Shown: positions 1 to 7,698, counted from the first letter of the stretch. The stretch: DNA of 39,703 nt from JAJZSS01 sp964463505 (GCA_964463505.1 CAYXDC010000025.1:1-39703); one strand, 5' to 3'. Program-made: numbers and translations. The notes: generated by a model not told the origin, from the letters alone.

Positions 1-641
1 TTCTTGCCGTAGGTGTCTTTCAGCTCAGCCAGGTAGGATTGGTTGTCAAGGATGTTAGCATCCGTGGAAAGCGAATAGAGCGGGAAGCCGCTCTGGCAGT
101 ACTTGCTGGCCCACACCGCCAGGATCTTGTCTTCGGCTACCTGGTGGACCACATTGTGCACGCCGCCGTAGTACGGCTCACCATTATCCAGGACAAAGGA
201 TGAAAGGTCGGCCGACCGCGACAGGTTTTCGGTGCGGAATGTGTCGCCGTCATCTACCGAGATGCCTACGAATGCATCGTACTGTCCTAGGGCGATGCCG
301 CCGGTGACAGAGTTGGCCAGGCTGTCGGCGGTCAGGGTGTGGGCGATGTCGTCGATATACACTGATACCAGTGGCTTGGCACAGTATCGATTGGCATAAT
401 CTGTTGCCTCAGAACCATCTAACAGAATATACTCCAGCTGTTCCTCTAAGACGGTTCCGTCCGCAGCCTGGGCGGGCACATAGAAGTCCATCATGTAGAT
501 GCCAGCTTTTTCGGTCTCGCCCTCCGGCGTCTTGGAAACATTACGCCGGAACATGATCCCATCCTCGGCCAGAGCCAGCCCGGCAAACAGGCTGGCTATC
601 AGGGTGATCATTACGATCACGGCAATCTTTTTGTAGTTCAT
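1..641 (-). CDS. Secreted protein, C-terminus cut by window edge; resembles choice-of-anchor O proteins
   Basis: The frame stays open from an ATG at 641 to the window edge, giving 213 codons without a stop, so the C-terminus lies outside. A GGAGG ribosome binding site sits 5 bases before the ATG. Residues 1-25 form a Sec signal peptide: a lysine pair, a hydrophobic core, then a likely cut after ALA. The mature part has phrases such as GISVDDGDTFRTENLSRSAD and WASKYC, which read like the repeats of 'choice-of-anchor O' secreted proteins that carry a sorting domain at the C-terminus. That family link is from memory and moderate. It follows the small gene at 671-922 by 29 bases on the same strand, so the two are probably cotranscribed. 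The function is unknown; an extracellular adhesive or scaffold role is a guess. Confidence 0.75.
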   Translation of the reverse strand, partial: MNYKKIAVIVMITLIASLFAGLALAEDGIMFRRNVSKTPEGETEKAGIYMMDFYVPAQAADGTVLEEQLEYILLDGSEATDYANRYCAKPLVSVYIDDIAHTLTADSLANSVTGGIALGQYDAFVGISVDDGDTFRTENLSRSADLSSFVLDNGEPYYGGVHNVVHQVAEDKILAVWASKYCQSGFPLYSLSTDANILDNQSYLAELKDTYGK

Positions 642-670
642 GATTCTCCCTCCGTCCATTTACGCTTGAT

Positions 671-922
671 TTATTCTTCCCCGGTTGTGAGCACCGGCTC
701 ATCCAGCCGGGTTTTGGCCTTGCTTGTGTAGGACATAAAATTGGTTAGTATTTCTTCCCCGTCCACCTCCTGACATAGAAAAAGGATCAATTGATGAATA
801 CTGGCGAAATGATGTGTTTCACAATCGGCAATATTTTGTACCGATGCCCGCCATTCCCCCCCTGTACTGTCCCGCCACATTCTCAAGATGTACGAACGGT
901 AAAGTTGTTGTTCTAAGCGCAT
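671..922 (-). CDS. Small conserved-looking protein of unknown function
   Basis: An 83-residue protein if started at the ATG at 922; an in-frame ATG at 940 would add six residues. I prefer 922 because a promoter-like pair (TTGTAA, 17 bases, TATCAT) at 943-971 would start transcription near 936, downstream of the 940 ATG, and AGG lies ahead of the 922 start. The N-terminal half (YRSYILRMWRDS, then WRASVQ, then FASIHQLILFL) follows a pattern I associate with short Chloroflexota proteins of the form 'sYLLRLWR...WRasLe...FasLeaLfaFL'. No signal peptide, membrane segment or catalytic motif is visible. It is the probable first gene of a two-gene unit with the secreted protein at 1-641. No function can be assigned. 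Confidence 0.6.
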   Translation of the reverse strand: MRLEQQLYRSYILRMWRDSTGGEWRASVQNIADCETHHFASIHQLILFLCQEVDGEEILTNFMSYTSKAKTRLDEPVLTTGEE

Positions 923-942
923 GCCGGGACCTATTAGCATTC

Positions 943-971
943 ATGATAGTTATTAGATTTGTTATTTACAA
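943..971 (-). promoter_or_regulatory. Candidate sigma-A promoter for the small protein and secreted protein
   Basis: On the minus strand TTGTAA (966-971) is followed after 17 bases by TATCAT (943-948). Expected start of transcription is near 936. No competing element was seen. The rest of 972-1144 shows no other clear signal apart from an 8-base palindrome TTACGTAA near 1072-1080. Confidence 0.4.
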
Positions 972-1144
972 AATTCCCCGACCCGAGTAAGATTAATGTT
1001 GCATTCAGTACAGATATGTAATGCAGGCGTCACAATTAATTTACTCTTATCCCCATTATCACTATGTACCGTTACGTAAGCGTTATGCAGGTGTGATATT
1101 AGCGTGAAATCAGGTTAGTCTTTTTGGATGGATTGGGCGGGGGA

Positions 1145-3523
1145 ATGGCTGTTCTCGCAATTGAGCTTTTGGGATCCTTCCGGGTGCGCCTGGGCGGCGA
1201 AAATATCACGGCAAAATTTCGCACGGATAAAGAGCGCGCTCTGTTTGCCTACCTCGCATTCGAGACCGTCCAGGTACACCGCCGTGAGAGCCTGGCGGAG
1301 CTCTTCTGGCCGGATAAGCCGGAAGGCGCCGCCCGCACCAACCTGCGCCAGGCTTTTTATGGCCTGCGCAAGACCCTGGGTCCGATGGAGGAGCAAACGC
1401 ACTTCCTGCTCAGCACGGGGGACAGCGTGCAGTTCAACCCCAGGGCCGGGCTGTGGCTGGATATCCGTGAATACCAGCAATTGCTGGCCAAAACTCAAAC
1501 CCACCGCCACCAGAGCCTGGATACCTGCCTGGTGTGCACCCAGCACCTGCAGGCGGCTACCAGCCTGTACCGCGGCGATTTTTTTGCCGATATTTTCACC
1601 CCCGATAGCCAGGCCTTCTCCGAATGGGTGCTCTTCCGCCGCGAGCAGTACGCCCGCCAGCAGCTGGCTACCCTGCAGAGCCTGAGCGAGTATTACCGGC
1701 GCATGGGCGACCTGGACCAGGTTTATCAATATGCCTCCCAGCAGGTCAGCCTGGCGCCCATGGAAGAGCAGGGTTACCGCGAGTTGATGGTGCTGCTGGC
1801 GACCACCGGGCGGCGCAACGCCGCCCTGGAGCAATACCAGACCCTCAAGCGCATCCTGGCGGATGGCCTGGGCGTGGAGCCGGCGGTGGAGTCGCGCGAA
1901 ATCTATGAAAAGATCCGCTCGGGCATCAAGCTGGATGGCCAGATGCCGCGCATCGAAAACCGCAGCATGCACAATTTCCCGGTCGATCTCACTCAGTTTT
2001 ACGGCCGCCAGAGAGAGCTGGAATGGTTCGACAACTGCATGACCAACCGCGTCTGCCGCCTGACCAGCGTGGTGGGCATGGCTGGCTCGGGTAAGACGCG
2101 CCTGGTGGTGGAGGCTGCCCACCAGTACGCCCACTTATTCCCCGACGGGGTGTGGTTCAAGCCCGTGGAGGGCCTGTTCACCGGCGATCAATTGCTGCGC
2201 GCCTTGGCGGATGTCTTTGGGCTGCCCCTGCGCAGCCAGGAAGACCCGCAGAGCCAGCTGATCCAGTTCCTGCGCCCGCTGAAATGCCTGCTGCTGCTGG
2301 ATAGCTTTGAAGGCCTGGTGGACCAGACCGAGCTGTTGCTCGAAATCCTGCGCCAGGCGCCGGGGCTGAAGATCCTGCTCACCACCCAGGTGCGCATCAA
2401 TTACCAGTCCACCTGCCTGTTAGATGTGGGCGGGCTGTTGTACCCGGCGCTGGAAGATGGCCTGAGCGGGGTGAACGCGCCCGCGGTGCAGCTTTTCATG
2501 GCGCGCGCCCAGCGCAGCCTGGGGGAGATCACCCTCACCGCCGAAAACCTGCGCCTGATCGCGCGTGTCTGCGAGCTGGTGGGGGGCATGCCGCTGGCGA
2601 TCGAGCTGGCGGCAGCTAACCTGAGCCATTATTCGCTGGCGCAGCTCATCCGCTCCCTGGAGAGTGGCCTGCAGGTACTGGCGGTCAATTTGCAGGATAT
2701 TCCCGCCCGCCACCGCAGCATGCAAGTGGCGATCGATCATACCTGGAGCCTGCTCACCGATAACGAGCGCTGGAATTTACTGCAGCTGGCCGATTATACC
2801 CAGCGCTTTAGCGCCGCCCAGGTGGAGACGGAGCGCGGCATCCGCCAGGACTCCCTGAATCGCCTGCTGAACAAATCGCTCTTGCAGGTGGATGAAGAGG
2901 GCGTTTACCAGCTCTTTCCGCTGATCCGCCTGTACGCCCAAGCGATCAAAGACGAGCAGCCCGAGCAGACTGAGCCGCGCCGTGATACGGGCAGTCTCTC
3001 TACCAATACCCTGTTGGATCCGGTGACGCGCCTGCCCAATTATTTGCTCTTCCGCGACCGCCTCAAACACGTGCTGGCGCGCGCCCGGCGGCATGCCTCC
3101 ATGCTTTCGGTAATGCTGGTCAAATATCAGGTCCAGCATGTCGATGGGAAGCCAGTGGAGCGCAAAGCTGCCGATATGATCACGCAGATTATGGCGCGCC
3201 GCCTGGTGGCTTGCCTGCGCCAGAGCGATACGGTGGCGCGCCTGGGACGTGAAGGCTTTGGTTTGATCCTGGAAGACCTTGCTCACCCACCGGATTGCGC
3301 TAAAATAGCGCGCAAATTGCTGGCAGCCGTAGGTAACCAGATCCTGTTGGATGACCAGCCTTACCAGATCTACGCCCTCGTAGGGGTGGTCATCTATCCC
3401 ATGGGCGGCGAGACGCTGGATGAATTGATGAACAGCGTGCGGCGCGCTACAGATAATGCCAGCCGGGCGGGAGAACCTTATGCGTGCATTGGGCTTGAAG
3501 AATGGGAGCAAACTGCTCCTTAG
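1145..3523 (+). CDS. SARP-type regulator with NB-ARC ATPase and degenerate GGDEF domain
   Basis: About 792 residues. Residues 1-90 form an OmpR-like winged helix (AIELLGSFRVRLGG start, AARTNLRQAFYGLRK). Residues 95-250 form the bacterial transcriptional activator (BTAD) domain typical of SARP/AfsR proteins. An NB-ARC-type ATPase follows from about 270 to 540, with Walker A GMAGSGKT near residue 312, a Walker B-like LLLLDSFE and GGMPLAIELAA. Instead of the usual C-terminal TPRs, residues 620-780 resemble a diguanylate cyclase domain (DPVTRLPNYLLFRDRL, DTVARLG). The catalytic signature is GREGF rather than GGDEF, so cyclase activity is unlikely. I chose the ATG at 1145 because SARP proteins begin close to the first beta strand; an in-frame TTG at 1124 is the alternative. 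The DNA targets and ligand are unknown. It stands alone, 18 bases ahead of the acyltransferase gene. Confidence 0.85.
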   Translation: MAVLAIELLGSFRVRLGGENITAKFRTDKERALFAYLAFETVQVHRRESLAELFWPDKPEGAARTNLRQAFYGLRKTLGPMEEQTHFLLSTGDSVQFNPRAGLWLDIREYQQLLAKTQTHRHQSLDTCLVCTQHLQAATSLYRGDFFADIFTPDSQAFSEWVLFRREQYARQQLATLQSLSEYYRRMGDLDQVYQYASQQVSLAPMEEQGYRELMVLLATTGRRNAALEQYQTLKRILADGLGVEPAVESREIYEKIRSGIKLDGQMPRIENRSMHNFPVDLTQFYGRQRELEWFDNCMTNRVCRLTSVVGMAGSGKTRLVVEAAHQYAHLFPDGVWFKPVEGLFTGDQLLRALADVFGLPLRSQEDPQSQLIQFLRPLKCLLLLDSFEGLVDQTELLLEILRQAPGLKILLTTQVRINYQSTCLLDVGGLLYPALEDGLSGVNAPAVQLFMARAQRSLGEITLTAENLRLIARVCELVGGMPLAIELAAANLSHYSLAQLIRSLESGLQVLAVNLQDIPARHRSMQVAIDHTWSLLTDNERWNLLQLADYTQRFSAAQVETERGIRQDSLNRLLNKSLLQVDEEGVYQLFPLIRLYAQAIKDEQPEQTEPRRDTGSLSTNTLLDPVTRLPNYLLFRDRLKHVLARARRHASMLSVMLVKYQVQHVDGKPVERKAADMITQIMARRLVACLRQSDTVARLGREGFGLILEDLAHPPDCAKIARKLLAAVGNQILLDDQPYQIYALVGVVIYPMGGETLDELMNSVRRATDNASRAGEPYACIGLEEWEQTAP

Positions 3524-3541
3524 CTGGCGGGTTTGGGGCTT

Positions 3542-4225
3542 ATGAGCTATGGGGCGCGCCTGGCTCGTTTCCTGGTTTGGAGTATCTTTAAATTAACTTC
3601 CCGGATTGAGGTTGAGGGTTTCGATAACCTGCCTGCCCAGGGCGGGTATGTGATCGTTTCCAACCACATCGGCCGCCTGGATGCCCCGCTGGTGTTTTAC
3701 CTGCTGGAGCGCCAGGACATTATCATGCTGGTGGCGGAAAAGTACCGGGACAGCGCATTTTATAGCTGGGTGGCGCGCCAGCTGGATGCCATCTGGGTGG
3801 ACCGCTTCAATGCAGATTTCTCAGCCCTGCGGGCAGCGCTGAAACGCCTGCGCCAGGGAGGTGTGCTAGTGATAGCTCCCGAAGGCACGCGCAGCCCGGA
3901 TGGGAAGCTACGGCACGGCCAGCCCGGCGCCAGCTACCTGGCAGCCAAAGCCGGTGTGCCGGTGGTGCCGGTAGCCCTGACCGGCACGGAGGACCAGGTT
4001 GTGAAAGGCAGGCTGCGCCGCCTGCAACGCTTGAGTCTGCTGGTGCGGGTGGGCAAGCCGTTCAGCTTGCCGCCCCTGAGCGCCAATGGGCGCGATGCGC
4101 AGTTAGCCGCCCATACCACCGAGATGATGTGCCAGATTGCTGCCTTGCTGCCGCCTGAGGCGCGCGGGGTTTATGCGCAGCATCCGCGGTTGCTGGAAAT
4201 CCTGGCCGCAGCACCTTCTAATTAA
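3542..4225 (+). CDS. 1-acyl-sn-glycerol-3-phosphate acyltransferase family protein
   Basis: About 227 residues, PlsC/AGPAT family, which transfers an acyl chain to the sn-2 position of lysophosphatidate at the inner face of the membrane. The HX4D catalytic motif is NHIGRLD (around residues 41-47) and the glycerol-phosphate binding motif is PEGTRSPDGKL (around 113). VPVVPVALTGTE matches the fourth conserved block. Residues 5-20 (ARLARFLVWSIFKLTS) make an N-terminal membrane-associating helix. An in-frame TTG at 3533 is an alternative start. The gene follows the SARP regulator closely and may share its transcript. The exact acyl donor and acceptor cannot be told from sequence, so plsC is not assigned as symbol. 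Confidence 0.88.
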   Translation: MSYGARLARFLVWSIFKLTSRIEVEGFDNLPAQGGYVIVSNHIGRLDAPLVFYLLERQDIIMLVAEKYRDSAFYSWVARQLDAIWVDRFNADFSALRAALKRLRQGGVLVIAPEGTRSPDGKLRHGQPGASYLAAKAGVPVVPVALTGTEDQVVKGRLRRLQRLSLLVRVGKPFSLPPLSANGRDAQLAAHTTEMMCQIAALLPPEARGVYAQHPRLLEILAAAPSN

Positions 4226-4243
4226 GCGCAATTGCTCGAATTA

Positions 4244-4299
4244 AATAGGACTTACGCACTTGGTTGGACTATTTTCCCCGGAGCTGCGTAAATCCTATT
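4244..4299. repeat. Short MITE-like element, copy 1 (inner palindrome absent)
   Basis: A 56-base element with imperfect terminal inverted repeats: AATAGGACTTACGCACT at the left matches the complement of AGCTGCGTAAATCCTATT at the right. Its left arm (AGGACTTACGCACTTGGTT and the following GGA) and right arm (CTATTTTCCCCGGA) match the two flanks of the longer element at 31879-31983 on the other strand. About 40 bases of inner palindrome present there are missing here. No transposase is encoded. It lies in the gap between the convergent acyltransferase and MFS genes. Confidence 0.7.
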
Positions 4300-4305
4300 A
4301 AAAAT

Positions 4306-4340
4306 AAAACGGCCTGCTGCATGACAGCCAGGCCGTTTTT
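4306..4340. terminator. Bidirectional intrinsic terminator
   Basis: A perfect 10-base-pair stem AAAACGGCCT / AGGCCGTTTT (4306-4315 and 4330-4339) with a 14-base loop. The A tract on one side and T tract on the other let it work for both convergent genes, the acyltransferase ending at 4225 and the MFS gene ending at 4360. Confidence 0.85.
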
Positions 4341-4359
4341 GTGTTGGTTTAACCGGTTG

Positions 4360-5673
4360 CTAACCGGCCTGCGCTACCTCGCCTGCCTGCAGGCTCTTTT
4401 CCAGGGCGGCGCGTTCACGCATTTGCTCGCGCAGGGTTTGGATATCGTGCGGCACGAAGTAAGCCGTAAAGGCCAGGAAAATGGAGCCCATCACCCAGGT
4501 GGTGACGCAAATCACCAGGATGGCTTGCCCCAAGGAAGTGTCACGGGCGATATACCCGGCCAGCAGGGGCGCCAGCGCCGCACCGCCGTTCTCGATAAAG
4601 TATTGGATCGCCAGGGCAGTCGAGCGTACTTCGGGCAGGGTGATGTCGTACACGGTGGAGATCACATTGGGTGAGGCAAAGGGGATGAATAAAGCCGTGG
4701 CCATGAGCAGGCCCAGAAAGAGGGACTGGTTTTCCATGGGCACGCGCAGTGTGAAAGTGAGCAGGATCGCCCCCATCAGCACCGCCACCATCGATACCAG
4801 CACGCGCCCGCGCGGCGTGCGTTTGAAGAAGAAATCGCCGGCCGCCCCGCCCACGAAATAGCCCGCCGCCAGCACCAGCACCGCCGGCGCCATGGTCATG
4901 AAGACTTCGTCCTGGGTATACTGGCGCTCGGTTTCCAGGTAGCGGAAGAACCAGTAAGTGATCACATTCCAGGGGAATACGCCTACGAACCCCTGAGCGA
5001 ACAGCAGCAGCAGGCTCTTCTTGCGGAACAGGCCCAGGGCGATCTTCTTGTCGAAGCGGTAGATGCCGATCTGTTCCAGGTTGGCTAATTCTGGCTCACT
5101 GCCCCCACGCGGCGCTTCTTTCACCCCAAAAAAGATGACCACGGCCAGCACCAGGCCCAGGGAGCCGGTGATGTAAAACACCCCGCGCCAGCCGATCACC
5201 CCGCTGAGCATGGTGGCGATCAGCAGCCCGGCCATGTAGCCCAGGGGCTGGGAGAGCTGCAGCAAGCCATACACGCGCCCGCGCATTTTCGGGTCGAAAT
5301 AATCTGAGATCAGGCTGTACAGGCCGGGGTAGCTGGAGTCATCCACGCCGGTCGAGGCGCGTGTGGCGAGGAAGGTCGGATAGGTGGGGGCGATGGCGCT
5401 CAGCCAGGTGGTCGAGCCCCAGATGAAAGACGCCAGCGCCAGCAGTTTGGCGCGCGCGTAGCGGTCATACAGATAGCCCCATAAGGGGTAAAGGATTGCT
5501 CCTACCAGCAAAGCGCCGGTAAACACAGCTCCCATCTGGACTTCGTCGATGCCGCAGGTCTCCATGATGGGGGTGGTCAGCGGGCCGATCATCAATTTAT
5601 CGGATTGGTGCAGCAGCATGAACAGGAAAAAAACAGCCACGACGAACCAGCGATAGCGTGATTTAGACTGCAT
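4360..5673 (-). CDS. Major facilitator superfamily transporter
   Basis: A 437-residue integral membrane protein with about twelve hydrophobic segments. The first begins at residue 9 (WFVVAVFFLFMLL), and the loop between segments 2 and 3 carries the MFS motif A-like GYLYDRYARAKL. DSSYPGLYSLISDYFDPKMRGRVYGLLQ is the region after segment 4 that is typical of the spinster/sugar-phosphate side of the superfamily. A GGAG ribosome binding site precedes the ATG. It is a secondary transporter of the cytoplasmic membrane; the substrate cannot be told, although the acidic and aromatic pattern suggests an organic anion. It is divergent from the VOC protein gene at 5852 across a 178-base region holding a palindrome, so the two may share a regulator. 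Confidence 0.88.
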   Translation of the reverse strand: MQSKSRYRWFVVAVFFLFMLLHQSDKLMIGPLTTPIMETCGIDEVQMGAVFTGALLVGAILYPLWGYLYDRYARAKLLALASFIWGSTTWLSAIAPTYPTFLATRASTGVDDSSYPGLYSLISDYFDPKMRGRVYGLLQLSQPLGYMAGLLIATMLSGVIGWRGVFYITGSLGLVLAVVIFFGVKEAPRGGSEPELANLEQIGIYRFDKKIALGLFRKKSLLLLFAQGFVGVFPWNVITYWFFRYLETERQYTQDEVFMTMAPAVLVLAAGYFVGGAAGDFFFKRTPRGRVLVSMVAVLMGAILLTFTLRVPMENQSLFLGLLMATALFIPFASPNVISTVYDITLPEVRSTALAIQYFIENGGAALAPLLAGYIARDTSLGQAILVICVTTWVMGSIFLAFTAYFVPHDIQTLREQMRERAALEKSLQAGEVAQAG

Positions 5674-5770
5674 GGAGGGCTCCTTGACAAAATAAGTTGA
5701 GTAAACCGCCTGGCAACAAGTCAGGTTTGGTTAAGTATCTTTTGGCGTTTTACTTAGGGTTCATAAGTTC

Positions 5771-5801
5771 TGCTTAAGTTTAATAAAAGACGTTTATAAT
5801 C
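5771..5801 (+). promoter_or_regulatory. Candidate promoter for the VOC protein gene
   Basis: A perfect TATAAT lies at 5796-5801. The best upstream match is a weak CTGCTT-like box at 5771-5776, 19 bases away. The expected RNA start near 5808 falls inside the palindrome at 5803-5818. Confidence 0.4.
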
Positions 5802-5802
5802 T

Positions 5803-5818
5803 TATTTGTACAAATAAC
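5803..5818. promoter_or_regulatory. Perfect 16-base palindrome, candidate operator
   Basis: TTATTTGTACAAATAA is a perfect dyad with no spacer. It starts one base after the TATAAT at 5796-5801 and covers the expected transcription start, where a dimeric repressor would block the polymerase. It lies in the only divergent gap between the MFS transporter and the VOC gene. The regulator is not identified. Confidence 0.5.
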
Positions 5819-5851
5819 CCTGGTATTGATCAGATCTATTAAAGGTAAAAC

Positions 5852-6715
5852 ATGGAACAAGCGACCATTTTTCAAATACACCCCGCCACAAAACCTGGCC
5901 TGGTCTCACTCACGGTCCGCGATGTGGACCGCTCGGTACAATTTTATCAGCATGTGCTGGGGTTAAGGTTAAACCGTGCTGCAGCTAGCTCAACTCATTT
6001 GGGAAGCCTGGAACAAGGGCCATTTCTTGAATTAGTGGGCAATCCACAGGCGCAAGCTTACCCCCAGCGGACCGGTTTATTCCACCTGGCCATTCTATAT
6101 CCCGGGCGCCAGGCCTTAGGCACTGCCTTGCTGCGCCTGGTGCAGGCTGGCTGGCGGCTTCAGGGAGCCTCTGATCATCTGGTGAGCGAAGCCCTGTATC
6201 TGGCCGATCCGGATGGCAATGGCATCGAGTTATACTGTGACCGCCCGAAAGAAACCTGGCCGCATTTGAACGGCAGTTTGCAGATGGATACCCTGCCGTT
6301 GGATATCGATGACTTGCTGGCCCAGGCGCAAACGGATAACCTGGATGCGCCTGTTCAGGCTTGTGTGCTTGGACATATGCACCTGCAGGTGGCAGAGATC
6401 GAGGCTACAGAGCAATTTTATTGCGATGTCCTGGGTTTTGACCGGGTTCTGCGCTATGGACGTTCGGCTGGGTTCGTCTCGGCTGGCGGTTACCATCACC
6501 ATATCGGGTTCAACACCTGGAATAGCGCTGGTGCGGCTGCCCCTCCTGCGGAAGCGCTGGGTCTGCGCTATTTCACGCTGGAGCTGCCGGATGAGGCTGC
6601 GCTGGGGCGCGTGAAACAGCAGCTGGAGCAGGCGGGTGTGGCGTATGAGCTGAGTCCCCAAGGCGTGTGGGTGGTCGATCCCGCTGGAAATTGTGTGCTC
6701 CTGTGTGTGGATTAA
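5852..6715 (+). CDS. Two-domain VOC (glyoxalase/extradiol dioxygenase-like) protein, CatE type
   Basis: A 287-residue protein with two vicinal-oxygen-chelate modules. The first covers about residues 16-130 (LVSLTVRDVDRSVQFYQHVLGL to DPDGNGIELYCDRPKETWP). The second covers about 168-285 (GHMHLQVAEIEATEQFYCDVLGF to WVVDPAGNCVLL). The phrase GIELYCDRP is characteristic of the CatE/YfiE-like catechol-2,3-dioxygenase family. Candidate metal ligands in the second half are the His of GHMHLQV, a His in the YHHHIGFNTW block, and the Glu in FTLELPDE. A ring-cleaving dioxygenase on catechols is the family expectation, but substrates vary and activity is not proven. AAAGGT precedes the ATG. The gene is divergent from an MFS transporter, which would fit uptake and breakdown of one compound. 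Confidence 0.85.
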   Translation: MEQATIFQIHPATKPGLVSLTVRDVDRSVQFYQHVLGLRLNRAAASSTHLGSLEQGPFLELVGNPQAQAYPQRTGLFHLAILYPGRQALGTALLRLVQAGWRLQGASDHLVSEALYLADPDGNGIELYCDRPKETWPHLNGSLQMDTLPLDIDDLLAQAQTDNLDAPVQACVLGHMHLQVAEIEATEQFYCDVLGFDRVLRYGRSAGFVSAGGYHHHIGFNTWNSAGAAAPPAEALGLRYFTLELPDEAALGRVKQQLEQAGVAYELSPQGVWVVDPAGNCVLLCVD

Positions 6716-6722
6716 CTACTCA

Positions 6723-6731
6723 TGTTATAAT
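6723..6731 (+). promoter_or_regulatory. Extended -10 promoter for the partner-switching genes
   Basis: TGT followed by TATAAT (6726-6731) makes an extended -10 element. No good -35 box is seen at the right distance, as is common for extended -10 promoters. The leader to the STAS gene would be about 40 bases and contains its GGAGGA ribosome binding site. Confidence 0.5.
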
Positions 6732-6778
6732 CTACACAGCACAAATACCGGGAAAATTCACCCAAGCGGAGGACGTTG

Positions 6779-7114
6779 ATGGAAATTACCATAACCCAGT
6801 TCAAGCACTGTGACCTGGTGAAGGTCATCGGCCGGATTGACAGCGCCACCTCGCCAAAATTTGCAGAGGCGTTGGATTCGATCATTAATGAAGGGCGCCA
6901 CAAGATTGTATTGGACATGGAAAATGTTGAGTTTATGTCCAGTGCGGGGTTGCGGGTGTTAATCGGCGCACAGAAAGCCTGCCGCCGGTACAACCGGGGT
7001 GAGGTCGCCCTGGCTTTGGTTCCTCAGCGGGTGTATGAAGCGATGGATTTGGCTGGCTTCATTCCGCTCTTTTCGTTTTACGACGATATTACTTCCGCAG
7101 TTGGCAGTTTTTAA
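6779..7114 (+). CDS. STAS-domain anti-sigma factor antagonist (RsbV/SpoIIAA type)
   Basis: A 111-residue single STAS domain. It carries GRIDSATSPKF near residues 19-29, LDMENVEFMSSAGLRVL near 45-61 and a C-terminal amphipathic helix region. One of the paired serines of MSSAGL is the site phosphorylated by the cognate kinase in this family; the unphosphorylated form binds the kinase and frees its partner. The ATG at 6779 follows an excellent GCGGAGGA site; an in-frame TTG directly before it is not needed. It heads a set with the kinase at 7237 and the phosphatase at 7695, giving all three classical parts of a partner-switching module. No sigma factor gene lies nearby, so the final output is unknown. 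Confidence 0.9.
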   Translation: MEITITQFKHCDLVKVIGRIDSATSPKFAEALDSIINEGRHKIVLDMENVEFMSSAGLRVLIGAQKACRRYNRGEVALALVPQRVYEAMDLAGFIPLFSFYDDITSAVGSF

Positions 7115-7173
7115 ACCTGGTCAAGGCGGGTTTCCGGCAGCTTTAAGCAGCCAGATTCTAATTTGAAGTTGTG

Positions 7174-7220
7174 AAGAGAGATGTGGGTGAGGCAGGATTA
7201 GCCTTTGCTGCATCTCTCTT
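7174..7220 (+). terminator. Intergenic hairpin between antagonist and kinase genes
   Basis: Ten perfect base pairs, AAGAGAGATG (7174-7183) with CATCTCTCTT (7211-7220), enclose a 27-base loop that can pair further (AGGC with GCCT). Only a weak T-rich tail follows, so it could be a leaky terminator or an RNA-stability element that sets the ratio of antagonist to kinase. Confidence 0.45.
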
Positions 7221-7236
7221 TCATTATAGGTAAGCC

Positions 7237-7698
7237 ATGAGTAGCTCAGAGACAAAATGCGATTCGCGCCGTGAAGTTTTTACTGCGCAGTTTGAAAACC
7301 TGGACGATATTCGTATCTTTGTGGGGGAAGCGGCACGCGACAGCGGGCTGGAGTCGGCTCAGATATATGCCGTCCAGCTGGCGGTCGATGAAGCTTCTTC
7401 GAATATCATCGAACATGCTTATGGAGGCGAATCGCAAGAGCTTATTGAGTGTACCTGTGTGGTTGTCCCGGGAAGCCTGACCGTTACGCTCAAGGATTGC
7501 GGGCATCATTTTGATCCATCTGAAGTCGATGATCCTGACCTGACCTCGGATATTGAGCAGCGCCAACCGGGTGGATTGGGATTGTATTTTATGCGCCAGC
7601 TCATGGATGAAGTTTCTTTTACGATTGTGCCGGGGCAGGGGGATGTCCGAGACTGTAATATCCTGACAATGGTTAAACGTAAGGAAGGACGGGGGTGA
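7237..7698 (+). CDS. Anti-sigma-factor-type serine kinase (RsbW-like HATPase)
   Basis: A 153-residue GHKL ATPase of the RsbW/SpoIIAB class. The N box is AVDEASSNIIEHAYGG (about 49-64), the G1 region is LKDCGHHFDPSEVDD, and the G2 region is PGGLGLYFMRQLMDEVSF. Family members phosphorylate a serine of the STAS partner with ATP and sequester a sigma factor or another target. It lies 122 bases after the STAS gene with a hairpin between. Its end overlaps the start of the phosphatase gene (GTGA at 7695-7698), so those two are translationally coupled. The G1 motif has DCGHHFDP where DxGxxFDP is usual, which fits. The partner that it sequesters is not encoded in this window. Confidence 0.9.
   Translation: MSSSETKCDSRREVFTAQFENLDDIRIFVGEAARDSGLESAQIYAVQLAVDEASSNIIEHAYGGESQELIECTCVVVPGSLTVTLKDCGHHFDPSEVDDPDLTSDIEQRQPGGLGLYFMRQLMDEVSFTIVPGQGDVRDCNILTMVKRKEGRG

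Noticed and set aside
1115..2134. A 339-codon minus-strand frame opposite the SARP regulator gene
   Set aside because: It is rich in His, Gln, Ala and Leu, a typical shadow of a GC-biased gene on the other strand. The plus-strand product has clear domains.
2777..3511. A 244-codon minus-strand frame opposite the GGDEF-like region
   Set aside because: No recognisable motif, and it lies fully inside a well-supported gene.
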